Below, piece by piece: positions 8,207 to 18,285 of a stretch of 64,000 bases of DNA. Every line of letters starts with the position of its first letter. Position 1 is the first letter of the stretch. This DNA comes from Affinundibacterium fentianense (GTDB lineage: Bacteria; Pseudomonadota; Gammaproteobacteria; Burkholderiales; Burkholderiaceae_D). A program made the translations under genes and the position numbers. The notes beneath the pieces are model-generated. The model ran no database searches. It had not been told where the DNA came from and saw only the letters and a program-made list of their open reading frames with translations. The stretch lies in NCBI RefSeq assembly GCF_018139545.1, contig NZ_JAGSPJ010000005.1, positions 355,112-419,111 on the forward strand, given 5' to 3'.

Positions 8207-10315
8207 ATGACTACATCAAATAAAGAAAAAATGAAGACAAATATGAAAATACTCGTCGCTGCGGCACTCGTTTTAGGTGCGCCAAGCATATTCGCACAAG
8301 TCGAAGATAAACATCAGTGGCTAGAAGACGTGGGTGGAGAAAAAGCTTTAGATTGGGTTAAAGCGAGGAATCAAGAGACACGGAATAAGTTAGACAGCGA
8401 TCAAGGCTTTTTAAAATTGCGTAACGATCTTCAAGTGATTTTGGATTCAAAAGATCGCATTCCTGGTATTCAGAAGATGGGGAATTGGGTCTATAACTAC
8501 TGGATGGACGCAGATCATCCACGTGGTATATGGCGCAAAACGAGTATGCGTGAATATCGCAAGCCACAACCAAAGTGGGAGATCGTGTTTGATCTTGATG
8601 CGATTGCCAAAGAGGAAAAAGAGAATTGGGTGTTTAAAGGAAGCCAGTGTCGAGAGCCAGAATTTGATCGATGCATCGTTAGCTTGTCCCGAGGCGGTGC
8701 TGATGCCGTGACCATTCGAGAACTGGATTTGAAATCGAAGCGTTTTCTAAAGGATGGCTTTGCTCTACCTGAGGCAAAGATGAATATCGCATGGCGCGAC
8801 AAAGACACCTTATACATTGCGACGGATTTTGGTGCTGGCAGTCTGACTGATTCTGGTTATCCACGGATTGTCAAAGAATGGTCTAGAGGCACACCAATAG
8901 GAACAGCAAAAACTGTCTTTGAAGGACAAAAAGAAGATATCAGTGTGTCAGCCGGCGTGGCACGCCACCGCGGTATTGCCCATCAAATTGTTAATCGTGC
9001 AGTGACCTTTTACACTTCAGAAGTCTTCTTAATGCAAGGTAGTAAGTTACAAAAACTAGATATTCCCGCACAAACTGGCTACGAGTTTTTTGGGTCGCAA
9101 TTGATCGTCACACCAAACGAGTCTTGGACCACAGGCGGCAAAACATATCCTCAAGGCAGTGTGCTAGCGATTGACTTTGATAAATTCTTGAAAGGCGACA
9201 GGAATTTTACGGTCTTATTTCAACCAACCGAGCATGCATCATTTACAGGTCTCACTGCGACAAAGAATTTTCTTTTGATGCAATTGCTGCAGGACGTTAA
9301 GAGTAGTTTGGTCGAGTTGCAATTCAAAGGCGGTAAGTGGAGTGCGCGTAATGTGAATTTACCGACGATGGGCGCGGTCGGCGTCAGCCCTCTGGATGCA
9401 GATAAGTCCGACGAATATCTACTCAGTTACTCTGATTATTTGACGCCGAGCGTCTTGCAGTTGGCAAAGGCTGGCACGGATCAGCGCGAATTATTGAAAT
9501 CGGCTCCGGCCTTCTTTGATGCGAGCCCCTACCAAACACTGCAAAAGTTTGCGACGTCTAAAGATGGCACAAAAGTTCCGTATTTTATGGTGTTCAGAAA
9601 AGATATCCAATTCGATGGCCGCAATCCAACTCTGCTTTATGGATATGGTGGGTTTCAGGTTTCATTGACACCCTCGTATTCGGGTGGCACGGGTAAAGCG
9701 TGGTTGGAAAAAGGCGGGGTGTATGTGGTTGCGAATATTCGAGGCGGTGGTGAATATGGTCCACGTTGGCATCAAGCTGCGTTGAAACAAAATCGCCAGC
9801 GTGCTTACGAGGATTTTGCTGCAATTGCGGAAGACTTGATTGCGAGTAAGGTTACGAGCTCTCAACATCTAGGCGCGATGGGCGGAAGTAATGGTGGCTT
9901 ATTGGCAGGCGTTGCATTGACACAAAGACCTGATTTATTCAATGCCGTGGTGAGTCAAGTTCCTTTGTTAGACATGCAGCGATTCAATAAACTGTTGGCA
10001 GGCGCATCTTGGATGGGGGAATATGGCAATCCAGATGTGCCGCAAGAATGGGAGTTTATTCAACGTTATTCACCTTACCACAACGTCAAAGCGGAAGTGA
10101 AATATCCCAACGTCTTGTTCATCACCTCCACTCGTGACGATCGTGTCCATCCTGGACATGCCCGTAAAATGGCGGCAAAGATGTTGGAGCAAGGCCATCC
10201 CAATGTATGGTATTTTGAAAACACCGAGGGCGGGCATGGTGGGGCTGCGAATAATGCGCAACGGGCTGATATGAGTGCGATTACCTATTCATTCCTTTGG
10301 AATATGCTAAAGTAA
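8207..10315 (+). CDS. Prolyl oligopeptidase family serine peptidase (S9A), secreted
   Basis: This 702-aa S9A peptidase would cleave short proline-containing peptides. After a signal peptide ending near IFAQ come a beta-propeller region (roughly residues 80-430) and an alpha/beta hydrolase domain. The triad is visible: Ser561 in GGSNGG, Asp in TRDDRVHPGH (644/645) and His677 in GGHGG. Start choice is uncertain: ATGs at 8207, 8231 and 8243 are all in frame, and the last two give a more normal signal peptide. A terminator follows 44 bp after the stop. It may use peptides released in the periplasm or medium, like its exported peptidase neighbour. Confidence 0.9.
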   Translation: MTTSNKEKMKTNMKILVAAALVLGAPSIFAQVEDKHQWLEDVGGEKALDWVKARNQETRNKLDSDQGFLKLRNDLQVILDSKDRIPGIQKMGNWVYNYWMDADHPRGIWRKTSMREYRKPQPKWEIVFDLDAIAKEEKENWVFKGSQCREPEFDRCIVSLSRGGADAVTIRELDLKSKRFLKDGFALPEAKMNIAWRDKDTLYIATDFGAGSLTDSGYPRIVKEWSRGTPIGTAKTVFEGQKEDISVSAGVARHRGIAHQIVNRAVTFYTSEVFLMQGSKLQKLDIPAQTGYEFFGSQLIVTPNESWTTGGKTYPQGSVLAIDFDKFLKGDRNFTVLFQPTEHASFTGLTATKNFLLMQLLQDVKSSLVELQFKGGKWSARNVNLPTMGAVGVSPLDADKSDEYLLSYSDYLTPSVLQLAKAGTDQRELLKSAPAFFDASPYQTLQKFATSKDGTKVPYFMVFRKDIQFDGRNPTLLYGYGGFQVSLTPSYSGGTGKAWLEKGGVYVVANIRGGGEYGPRWHQAALKQNRQRAYEDFAAIAEDLIASKVTSSQHLGAMGGSNGGLLAGVALTQRPDLFNAVVSQVPLLDMQRFNKLLAGASWMGEYGNPDVPQEWEFIQRYSPYHNVKAEVKYPNVLFITSTRDDRVHPGHARKMAAKMLEQGHPNVWYFENTEGGHGGAANNAQRADMSAITYSFLWNMLK

Positions 10316-10358
10316 AAGTTATTCGTTATTTGTGTGTTGCGGTGTCAAACTAAACGAC

Positions 10359-10398
10359 AAAAAAGCAGGTGAGTTTTCCCTGCTTTTTTGTTTTTTTT
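10359..10398 (+). terminator. Rho-independent terminator after the S9A peptidase gene
   Basis: AAAAAAGCAGG (10359-10369) pairs with CCTGCTTTTTT (10379-10389) around a 9-nt loop, followed by a further T-run. Confidence 0.85.
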
Positions 10399-10466
10399 GC
10401 CACCGTAAGAAATCGTGCAAGACTTAGATTACTTGCTATTTGATTGAATTATTTGGAATGTCCCAA

Positions 10467-12221
10467 ATGAGCTTATACCAGCTTCTCGCGCAATTTATCC
10501 GTCAGCATTGGCGCGCGTATAGTGCTGCCGCAGTGATGTTGTTGATGGTCGCAAGCTTTACAATTCTGATCCCACGTAAGATTGGACAAGTGATTGATGC
10601 GATGGTGCAGCATCATTTGCATGGCGAGGCCTTGATTTGGGAATTGGCAACGATTGTAATGATGGGCGTCGCCATTTACTTCTTACGGGTCGGCTGGCGT
10701 CTACAATTGTTCGCAGCATCCTATAAATTAGGCGCAGAATTGCGTTTGCGCTTATATCAGCGCCTGAGCCTGCAAAACCCCGCCTTTTTTCAACAGCAGC
10801 GTACTGGTGATTTAATGGCACTTGGAACGAATGATGCTGATGCGATTGAATTAGCGGCGGGCGAGGCGGCACTCGCTGGATTCGATGGGTTGATGACCTT
10901 CGTGTTGGTGATCGCGATGATGACCTTGGGCGTCGATTGGCGTCTTGCGTTGGCAAGCTTACTTCCTTTTCCTTTTATGGCATGGGCCTTCAAACGGATT
11001 ACCCATCAAATTCATGATGCATCGAAAGAATCCTTGGAGCGGTTTAGTCAGCTTAATGATCATGTTCAGGAAAGTATTTCAGGTGTACGGACATTACGCG
11101 TACTTGGACTGGAGCAGCGCAGCGCAGAGCAATTCGCGGTACTGGCAGAACAGGCTGCTGCGGCAAGTTTGCGCTCGCAACGTTGGGAAGCAGCATACGA
11201 GCCAGCCGTTGGGATTACGCTCACCGCTGCAGGTGCATTGACCTTGGGGGTCGGTGCCTATTTGGTTTGGCACGGTGAAATGAGTATAGGCAACCTCACG
11301 GCATTTAGTATGTATTTGGGGCAGCTGATATGGCCGATGTTTGCAGCGGGTTGGGTATTGTCCTTGTTGGAGCGTGGAAAAGCAGCATGGGCAAGATTAC
11401 GTCCCGTGCTGAAAGCAGAATTGGTAGTTCGAGATCTCGGAAAACTTGATGCACAACCCGTTGGAAAAATACGATTTGAACAGATTCATTTTTCTTATCC
11501 AGCACAATCTAAACTAGCCCTGAACAATCTCAGTTTTGAATTGCTGCCAGGTCAAACCTTGGGTATTGTTGGCCCGACTGGTGCTGGAAAGTCGAGCGTG
11601 TTGCGTCTTATCTTGCGTCAGTTCGAAGCACAACAAGGGCAGATCAGTTGGGGCGAAACATTAGTTCAGGCATTTCCCTTGGTACGTCTGCGTAGCGCTA
11701 TCAACTGGGTTTCGCAAGAACCGTTTTTGTTTTCCGCATCGATTGCGGAAAACATTGCACTCTCTAACCCCACAGCAAGTCGCGAGCAGATTATGGTTGC
11801 GGCAAAATTGGCTGCGATTCATGATGATATTTTGCGTTTCCCAGAAGCTTATGACACGCCGGTCGGAGAGCGCGGTGTCACTCTATCGGGCGGCCAGAAG
11901 CAACGTGTTGCGATTGCTCGAGCACTGTTGACTGATAGTCCATTGCTTCTGCTCGACGATGCCTTGTCGGCAATCGATACTGATACAGAGACGCGCATCT
12001 TGCGCCATCTCGCAGAGTTAAAAACTGGGCATCCTGAGCGAACTGCAATCATCGTCAGCCATCGATTAAGCGCCGTCGTTGATGCGGATTACATTTTGGT
12101 CTTGCGCGATGGTTGCTTAGTTGAACAAGGTAGCCATGAGCAGCTATTGGCGCAGGACGCATGGTATGCAAGCCAATGGAAGTATCAGCAACTTGAGGCG
12201 GCAATCGAAGCGGCAAGTTAG
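10467..12221 (+). CDS. mdlA: Heterodimeric ABC exporter, MdlA-type subunit
   Basis: This is a fused six-helix permease and ATPase half-transporter. The whole sequence follows E. coli MdlA closely, including IHDDILRFP, VGERGVTLSGGQ and a YQQLEAA tail. Walker A GPTGAGKS is at 369-376 and LSGGQ at 473-477. Walker B ends Asp-Asp (497-498), so the catalytic glutamate is replaced. The frame opens with TTG at 10440; I chose ATG 10467 because GGA lies 9 bases before it and MSLYQLLAQ aligns with the MdlA N terminus (584 aa). It is followed 107 bp later by mdlB. The substrate of MdlAB is not established; multidrug or lipid export is a guess. Confidence 0.88.
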   Translation: MSLYQLLAQFIRQHWRAYSAAAVMLLMVASFTILIPRKIGQVIDAMVQHHLHGEALIWELATIVMMGVAIYFLRVGWRLQLFAASYKLGAELRLRLYQRLSLQNPAFFQQQRTGDLMALGTNDADAIELAAGEAALAGFDGLMTFVLVIAMMTLGVDWRLALASLLPFPFMAWAFKRITHQIHDASKESLERFSQLNDHVQESISGVRTLRVLGLEQRSAEQFAVLAEQAAAASLRSQRWEAAYEPAVGITLTAAGALTLGVGAYLVWHGEMSIGNLTAFSMYLGQLIWPMFAAGWVLSLLERGKAAWARLRPVLKAELVVRDLGKLDAQPVGKIRFEQIHFSYPAQSKLALNNLSFELLPGQTLGIVGPTGAGKSSVLRLILRQFEAQQGQISWGETLVQAFPLVRLRSAINWVSQEPFLFSASIAENIALSNPTASREQIMVAAKLAAIHDDILRFPEAYDTPVGERGVTLSGGQKQRVAIARALLTDSPLLLLDDALSAIDTDTETRILRHLAELKTGHPERTAIIVSHRLSAVVDADYILVLRDGCLVEQGSHEQLLAQDAWYASQWKYQQLEAAIEAAS

Positions 12222-12328
12222 TCTGTCGTAAGACATGTATTGGGTTATGCCGTGGCACACATGGATAACCGAGAGTTGAAATCGATAAATGGGGTCGTGA
12301 ATTGACGTGATCCACACCATTTTCTGAA

Positions 12329-14095
12329 ATGTATTCGATGAGTGAAATAATGAAATCGCCCGTATCTGAGAGAAAACTTGCAGTGCAGCTATTGATGAAT
12401 GCTGCTAAACCAGAGCGGCGCCATGTTGTTTTGGGGGTGGTTTTTCTTTTGCTCGCATCTGGCCTCGAGGCTTTAGGTCCAATTCTTGGAAAAGCGTTCA
12501 TTGATTACTACTTACTACCTCGCAATCAAGACTTGCCGATGATGGGAGTCTTGTTGGCAGTCTTTCTTGTGACCGGCTGGTGGGCAACTTGGTTACGCTA
12601 TCTGCAGTTGGCACGATTGGCAGGTGTTGCTATGCGTTCCGTGAGGCGTTTGCGTGAACAGGTCTATGCGCATGTGTTGCGTTTGCCAATGGCGTTTTTT
12701 GATAAAGCGATCACGGGCCAGCTAGTCAGTCGTGTCACCAACGATACCGAAGCGGTAAAGAATTTATACGTGCAGGTTTTGTTCGTGATGCTGGATAGTT
12801 CTATTGTGGTACTTGGTGCGCTGATTGCGATGGCTTGGCTGGATTGGCGTCTCATGTTGATCGTATTGACCTTAGTGCCTGCTGTCGTTGTAATTGTCTG
12901 GTTTTATCAGCGTTGGAGCGCGCCTGCGGTGACTCGCGCGCGGCAGATGCGCAGCGAAATCAATGCGCAAGTCGCAGAGAGTATTAATGGAATGACTGCG
13001 CTTCAGGCGTGCAATGCTGAACAGGCATTCGGTACCCGATTTGAGGGAGCGAATCAACAACACTATGCTGCGCGAGTTGACGAGTTGCGGGCGAATGCAT
13101 GGCTGTTACGTCCAGCATTAGATTTATTGAATTCCTTACTCTTGGTCGCCGTCATTTTTATCTATGGACAGCGCGAATTTTCTGGATTGGAAGTAGGGGT
13201 TTTGTATGCATTTGTTAGTTACATCGCACGGGTCGTTGATCCCCTGATACAGATTACTTTGCAATTCGGACAGATACAGCAAGCGGTGGTTTCCGCCGCG
13301 CGCGTGAATACTCTTTTGCAAGAAGAGCCGGCACCTTCTTCTCATACGAGTATGGAAGTATCGAAGGGTGCGTTAACAATTGAAAAACTGAACTTTGCCT
13401 ACCAGGTGCCACAGTTTGTTTTACATGATATTGATTTGCGTATTCCGGCGGGAAGTTTTTACGGCATCGTTGGACACACTGGTAGTGGCAAATCGAGCCT
13501 GTTGAGCTTGTTACTACGTTTTTATACGGCGCAAAGCGGTACGATAAAAATTGATGATTTCGTATTGTCAGAACTGAGCGATGAAAATTTTCGTGCGAGT
13601 GTCGGCTTAGTGCCGCAGGAACCATTTCTACTTGCTGCCAATGCGCGTGAAAATATTACGATGGGACGCGATATTTCTGATGCTGACGTGATTGCTGCGG
13701 CCAAAGCTGCGCACGCACATGAGTTCATCTTACAACTGGAACATGGCTATTTAACGCCACTTGGTGAAGGTGGTGCGAAACTGTCAACTGGTCAAAAGCA
13801 GTTGATTGCGATTGCGCGAGCGTTGGCAGGAAAGCCCAAAATTCTGTTCTTAGATGAGGCAACATCTCATATCGACAGCGAAACTGAGCAAATCGTTCAG
13901 GTCGCACTCAATGCATTACGGGGATCAGTCACCGTGATTGCGATTGCGCACCGTCTCTCTACGATCCGGGATGCAGATCAAATTGTTGTATTAAATCACG
14001 GTCGCCTCGCAGAACAAGGCTCGCACAGCGAGTTGATGGAAATTCAAAATGGTTTGTACCAAAAACTGTATTTGCTACAAACCTTAGAATTGTGA
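12329..14095 (+). CDS. mdlB: Heterodimeric ABC exporter, MdlB-type subunit
   Basis: This is the partner of the preceding half-transporter, 588 aa, with an N-terminal six-helix domain and a C-terminal ATPase. Walker A GHTGSGKS is at 382-389. The signature is degenerate (LSTGQ, 485-489), while Walker B has the normal Asp509-Glu510. The phrase ENITMGRDIS and the LSTGQKQLIAIARAL region match E. coli MdlB. Combined with MdlA, one nucleotide site would have both defects and the other would be intact. In-frame ATGs at 12338 and 12350 are alternative starts; the last has a GAG-rich stretch in front. Confidence 0.88.
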   Translation: MYSMSEIMKSPVSERKLAVQLLMNAAKPERRHVVLGVVFLLLASGLEALGPILGKAFIDYYLLPRNQDLPMMGVLLAVFLVTGWWATWLRYLQLARLAGVAMRSVRRLREQVYAHVLRLPMAFFDKAITGQLVSRVTNDTEAVKNLYVQVLFVMLDSSIVVLGALIAMAWLDWRLMLIVLTLVPAVVVIVWFYQRWSAPAVTRARQMRSEINAQVAESINGMTALQACNAEQAFGTRFEGANQQHYAARVDELRANAWLLRPALDLLNSLLLVAVIFIYGQREFSGLEVGVLYAFVSYIARVVDPLIQITLQFGQIQQAVVSAARVNTLLQEEPAPSSHTSMEVSKGALTIEKLNFAYQVPQFVLHDIDLRIPAGSFYGIVGHTGSGKSSLLSLLLRFYTAQSGTIKIDDFVLSELSDENFRASVGLVPQEPFLLAANARENITMGRDISDADVIAAAKAAHAHEFILQLEHGYLTPLGEGGAKLSTGQKQLIAIARALAGKPKILFLDEATSHIDSETEQIVQVALNALRGSVTVIAIAHRLSTIRDADQIVVLNHGRLAEQGSHSELMEIQNGLYQKLYLLQTLEL

Positions 14096-14166
14096 TCCTC
14101 TTCGATCTTTAATTTTTCAGATCTAGTTTGTACATCCCTTCGCAGATGATGATCGCAACTAAAGTA

Positions 14167-14880
14167 CTATCGAAGGCAAGTAACCTGACGAACTTCGGGT
14201 TGGTGCAGATAGGTTCTGCCGGGATCTGGCGCCTTATAACAGCGCCCGTTCACCTTGGAAATTTTGCTTCCATCGCTCCTTGTATAGGTTTCGATTTCTG
14301 TGCCGGGTGGTTTGCCAGCTTGGGCGAGCTTGCCTCTTAGTTCATCCCGTTTGTCATGGAAAGGATAATTTTGTTTTTCCCAATACTCTCGGACAATTTG
14401 ATTTGGTGGTTTGGCAGCCTCTAGTTTTTGCTGTTCAAAAAATTGGTCATGTTCTAATGCCCTGCGAATGCTAGTGAGGTCACGGTTAATGGAACCCGAT
14501 CTCATAAGCGGAGATTCAACCGATTCGGGCGTGCCAAATGTGAGGTCGTGTTTAGATCCAATGACAGGCAAAACACTTATATTTTCTTTTCCTTTTGTTT
14601 GCTTCGTTTTTTTGGTACTAATGATATAGCTTGTTTCTGTGGTTTTTTTGATTCCTCCGGAGCCATCTGGATTGCGACTGATTTGCTTAGATTCGGATGT
14701 GTTTGTGAGATTTTTGTAGCGAGTGAAAAAGACAAGCTTAGTTGAAGTTTGAAGAAGCTTCGCTCTTGGCGAATAAAAATATGAATTTTCGAAGAAATTG
14801 ATTATTAAATATCCGTGGATTAACAAGACGATGAATGCCGATATGGTTGTAGGGGAACGAACCTTTATGAAAATTGCCAT
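14167..14880 (-). CDS. Hypothetical protein with one N-terminal membrane helix
   Basis: I do not recognise this 237-aa protein. It has one hydrophobic segment (about residues 12-28) after a short basic N terminus, then a polar, lysine- and serine-rich region without further helices, so it is probably anchored in the inner membrane with the rest in the periplasm. The C-terminal part, from about residue 185, is the most structured-looking: KPPGTEIETYTRSDGSKISK, then CYKAPDPGRTY with two cysteines flanking (CYK and the final TCLR). It runs convergent to mdlB, ending 71 bp away, and divergent from the PBP1A gene. Its base composition is more AT-rich than its neighbours by eye. Confidence 0.6.
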   Translation of the reverse strand: MAIFIKVRSPTTISAFIVLLIHGYLIINFFENSYFYSPRAKLLQTSTKLVFFTRYKNLTNTSESKQISRNPDGSGGIKKTTETSYIISTKKTKQTKGKENISVLPVIGSKHDLTFGTPESVESPLMRSGSINRDLTSIRRALEHDQFFEQQKLEAAKPPNQIVREYWEKQNYPFHDKRDELRGKLAQAGKPPGTEIETYTRSDGSKISKVNGRCYKAPDPGRTYLHQPEVRQVTCLR

Positions 14881-15109
14881 AGGAATTTTGGATTTCTTTT
14901 TGTTTGTTGTGCTTCGCTACACCCAAGAGGGAAAGTGATTAGTCTAAACGAGGATCGACACAAACCCTTGTTTAATTAATAGAAATAGAAGAATGCCCTA
15001 AAAGGTATTGAATGGCAGTACCCGTGAAAGAAAGTGCTTGCTTCAAGATCGACTCCGATTACACTGTTTCCTTTCATCCTGTGCGCTAGATATCTGCTAG
15101 CTAAATTTT

Positions 15110-17359
15110 ATGAAATTGTTATTCGCTGCCGCTGCCGGTGTTTCGATTTTTGTTTTAGCTGTATTGGCCTATGTTTTCTTGGTGTTAGCACCTGGATTGC
15201 CCGAGTTGACCGCGGTGACCGATTATCAGCCCAAAATTCCTCTTCGAATTTATACGGCAGATAACACCTTGATTGGTGAGTTTGGCGAAGAACATCGCGA
15301 TTTTGTTCCGATCAAAGAAATTCCTGAAACTTTAAAAAAGGCCGTGCTATCTATCGAAGACGCTCGGTTTTATGAGCACACGGGTGTCGATTACATTGGT
15401 GTCGCGCGTGCGCTTGTCGCCTCGGTAACAGGGGGCGTACAGCAGGGGGCATCGACGATTACGATGCAAGTTGCGAGAAATTTTTTTCTGACACGAGAAA
15501 AATCGATGTCGCGCAAATTGCGCGAAATGCTGTTGGCCAAAAGAATCGAAGATGCGCTAAGCAAAGATCAGATTCTTGAACTATATATGAATCAAATTTA
15601 TCTCGGCCAGCGTACTCATGGATTTTCCAGTGCGGCGCGTACCTACTTTAATAAATCGCTGAAAGATCTCAGTCTTGCGGAAAGTGCTATGTTGGCAGGC
15701 ATCCCACAAAATCCAGCACGCCATAATCCTGCGGTGAATTTTGAGCGAGCAAAGAAACGTCAAATACTCGTTTTGAAAAGTATGTTGAGACACGAAGACA
15801 TTACTCAGGCGCAGTTTGATGTCGCGAGTAAAGAACGTTTACACGTGACGAAAGTGCCGCAATTTGAGTCGCATGCAGCCTATGTTGCTGAAATGGTGCG
15901 TCAGAAAATCTATGAGCAGTTTAAAGAGGACGCTTATACGACAGGTATCAAAGTAATCACGACGCTAGATCGTGATGAGCAAGATGCCGCGTATGAGTCA
16001 CTGCGACGGAATGTACTTCTCTACGATCAACGTCATGGGTATCGTGGACCAGAGGCTTTTGTTGAGTTGCCCAGTGATGATAGTCAGCGAGATGAGGTGA
16101 TTGATGAATTTTTGCAAAAATTTCCGTCTAGTGAAGGCTTGATTTCTGCTGTCGTCACCGAAGTCTCGAGTAAGCTCATAAAAGCGGATTTAGCAACAGG
16201 GGAATCAGTTGAAATTAGCGGGGAGGGCTTACGCCTAGCGGTTGGTGCTTTGCAATCAAAAGCAAATCGGGACTTAAAAATTCGCGTCGGCGCATTAATT
16301 CGGGTGATGCAAGATAATCGTGGAAAATGGTCAGTTACACAGGCCCCCGAAGTGGATGCAGCCTACGTCTCTTTAAATTCTGATGATGGTTCGTATCGCG
16401 CCTTGGTCGGTGGCTTTGATTTTAATCGTAAGAAGTTTAATCATGTGACGAGCGGCTGGCGCCAACCAGGTTCGGCAATGAAACCATTTATCTACTCAGC
16501 GGCATTGGAAAAAGGTTTTTCACCTTCAAGCTTGATTAATGATGTTCCTTTGTCACAGACGAGCGAAGAAGAGTTGAAGTGGGATCCACGTAATGATGAT
16601 GGTAAGTATGATGGTCCCATCGATATGCAACGCGCATTGGCACAGTCAAAGAACGTTGTCGCCGTTCGTATCTTGAAAGCGATTGGCGCGTCGTATGGGC
16701 GTGACTATTTGCCTCGATTCGGTTTTGAACAAGCGAAACATCCTCTCAACCTCACTTTAGCTCTCGGCACCGGTGCGGTTACACCGCTACAATTGGCGGG
16801 AGCTTATGCGGTATTTGCAAATGGTGGTTTTCAAGTACAACCTTGGTTAATTCAAAAAGTGTTAGATGGAAAAGGCAAAGTGATTTTCGAGGCAAAAGTC
16901 CCCGCTACCCCTACAGAAGACATGCGCGTGTTGGATAGTAGGAATGCATTCGTAATGGATAGCATGATGCGAGAAGTTGTCCGCTCGGGTACTGGCGCTG
17001 CGGCCACGCAAAAGCTGGGGCGACGTGATTTGGCGGGTAAAACAGGGACAACGAGTGATGCGGTTGATGGATGGTTTGCGGGTTATGCTGGAAATGTTGT
17101 GGCAGTTTCCTGGATGGGTTTTGATAATCCTAAATCTTTAGGAGGGCGTGAATTTGGTGCCACGGTCGCCTTGCCGATATGGATCGACGCGATGCGCCAT
17201 GCTTTGAAGGGAAAACCTGAGTATTCAAGACCAGTACCAGAAAATCTTTTAATGCAAGATGGTAAATGGATCTACGCTGAATATGCAGAAGGGGGTGGGG
17301 TCAAAACCTTGGACATCGAAGAAAGCCAATCGACACTTCCACCGATTGAACAACCTTGA
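15110..17359 (+). CDS. mrcA: Penicillin-binding protein 1A (bifunctional transglycosylase/transpeptidase)
   Basis: This class A PBP polymerises and cross-links peptidoglycan in the periplasm from a single N-terminal anchor (about residues 5-30). The transglycosylase domain has Glu83 in SIEDARFYEH and the QGASTITMQ motif. An OB-like insertion lies between the domains. The transpeptidase has Ser455 in SAMK, SKN at 513-515 and KTGTT at 644-648. At 749 aa it is slightly short for PBP1A, mainly at the C terminus. In many betaproteobacteria this gene stands beside pil genes and shikimate genes; here aroG is close by but no pil genes are seen. There is no clear ribosome-binding site before the ATG. 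Confidence 0.95.
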   Translation: MKLLFAAAAGVSIFVLAVLAYVFLVLAPGLPELTAVTDYQPKIPLRIYTADNTLIGEFGEEHRDFVPIKEIPETLKKAVLSIEDARFYEHTGVDYIGVARALVASVTGGVQQGASTITMQVARNFFLTREKSMSRKLREMLLAKRIEDALSKDQILELYMNQIYLGQRTHGFSSAARTYFNKSLKDLSLAESAMLAGIPQNPARHNPAVNFERAKKRQILVLKSMLRHEDITQAQFDVASKERLHVTKVPQFESHAAYVAEMVRQKIYEQFKEDAYTTGIKVITTLDRDEQDAAYESLRRNVLLYDQRHGYRGPEAFVELPSDDSQRDEVIDEFLQKFPSSEGLISAVVTEVSSKLIKADLATGESVEISGEGLRLAVGALQSKANRDLKIRVGALIRVMQDNRGKWSVTQAPEVDAAYVSLNSDDGSYRALVGGFDFNRKKFNHVTSGWRQPGSAMKPFIYSAALEKGFSPSSLINDVPLSQTSEEELKWDPRNDDGKYDGPIDMQRALAQSKNVVAVRILKAIGASYGRDYLPRFGFEQAKHPLNLTLALGTGAVTPLQLAGAYAVFANGGFQVQPWLIQKVLDGKGKVIFEAKVPATPTEDMRVLDSRNAFVMDSMMREVVRSGTGAAATQKLGRRDLAGKTGTTSDAVDGWFAGYAGNVVAVSWMGFDNPKSLGGREFGATVALPIWIDAMRHALKGKPEYSRPVPENLLMQDGKWIYAEYAEGGGVKTLDIEESQSTLPPIEQP

Positions 17360-17435
17360 ATGACTGAGTGGAGATTCGCTTCAGTTTATTTTCGCAAATT
17401 GCACTTCCAGGGCTTGATCGATTTGCGTGATCGGT

Positions 17436-17465
17436 AAAAAAAAGCCCGCAAATGATTGCGGGCAA
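17436..17465 (-). terminator. Rho-independent terminator for the DUF2242 lipoprotein transcript
   Basis: GCCCGCAA (17444-17451) pairs with TTGCGGGC (17456-17463). The A-run lies on the left, so the U-tract forms on the minus strand and ends transcripts coming from 18242. It may also slow plus-strand readthrough from mrcA. Confidence 0.8.
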
Positions 17466-17627
17466 AATCCACACCCTTGGAGGAGTAGTCAGATGAGTCT
17501 TCATCATAGCGATGAAATATGACCTGACGATGACGATCCATATTTTTTGTCGATTCTCAGTTTTAAGCTTGGTACTTTGTAATAGTTAGAAAATCTTTTG
17601 CAAATGGCAGGGGCACTAGTGGGTCAC

Positions 17628-18242
17628 TCAGTTGATCTTTTCTTGTTCTTTCGCGGGTTCTTGCGGAGCTGGTGAGTGGAGTTGAGACATTTCGCTATCG
17701 GGCTTCTTCACATCATCCAAGTAACGTTCAACCAGATCATAGAAGCGGCTATACAGCTTGGCGTCTGAGATCGTTTCACTCGCGACTTTAACCATCGAAT
17801 CGTTGCTCGCGCCGATAGGCAACGAGATGGAGCCGATGCCACCAACACCCAAGCTCGCACTTGAGCTATTCTTTTTAAGGGAATAGCGGTCTCGAACTGC
17901 ATTGGCAAAGATGGTCGTACTATTGCTACCTTTGCTATTGGGTGCGCAAACTATGTTAAATTCAATTTCGACATGGGTTTCGTCGTCGGATTGAAATTTA
18001 CGACGACCTTTTACATTGCTGTCATTCGCTTCACTGATGATGTAACCTTGGCTAAGCAAGGCGCGACGAGACGCTTCACAACTTTCTTGCGCGTTGCCCG
18101 GAACCGCGTAGGTGAACATATCTGCGGTGCCGAATTCATCGCGATGTACTAGTTTGGGTTTGACGCTACTACAACCGATCAAAACGAAAGTTACCAGCAT
18201 TGACATGCTGGGATAAACGATAAATTTTTTTAGGTATCCCAT
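17628..18242 (-). CDS. DUF2242-family lipoprotein
   Basis: This 204-aa protein has a signal sequence ending in a lipobox (VLIGC, Cys about residue 24), so it should be a lipoprotein. The body, with CEASRRALLSQGY, VEIEFNIVCAP and the glycine-rich SLGVGGIGSISLPIG stretch, fits the DUF2242 family found in betaproteobacteria. No function is established for it. The C-terminal tail is polar and Pro/Glu-rich. It lies downstream of aroG on the same strand with 43 bp between them, so it may be co-transcribed, and it has its own terminator. Confidence 0.75.
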   Translation of the reverse strand: MGYLKKFIVYPSMSMLVTFVLIGCSSVKPKLVHRDEFGTADMFTYAVPGNAQESCEASRRALLSQGYIISEANDSNVKGRRKFQSDDETHVEIEFNIVCAPNSKGSNSTTIFANAVRDRYSLKKNSSSASLGVGGIGSISLPIGASNDSMVKVASETISDAKLYSRFYDLVERYLDDVKKPDSEMSQLHSPAPQEPAKEQEKIN

Positions 18243-18285
18243 GCCTTTCAGCTCCGTCTCAAGGTTAGAACTTGTTGACCCATTT

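Noticed and set aside
14096..14166. Possible terminator between mdlB and the hypothetical gene
   Set aside because: Only a weak GATC-based pairing with T-rich sequence between; not a stable hairpin.
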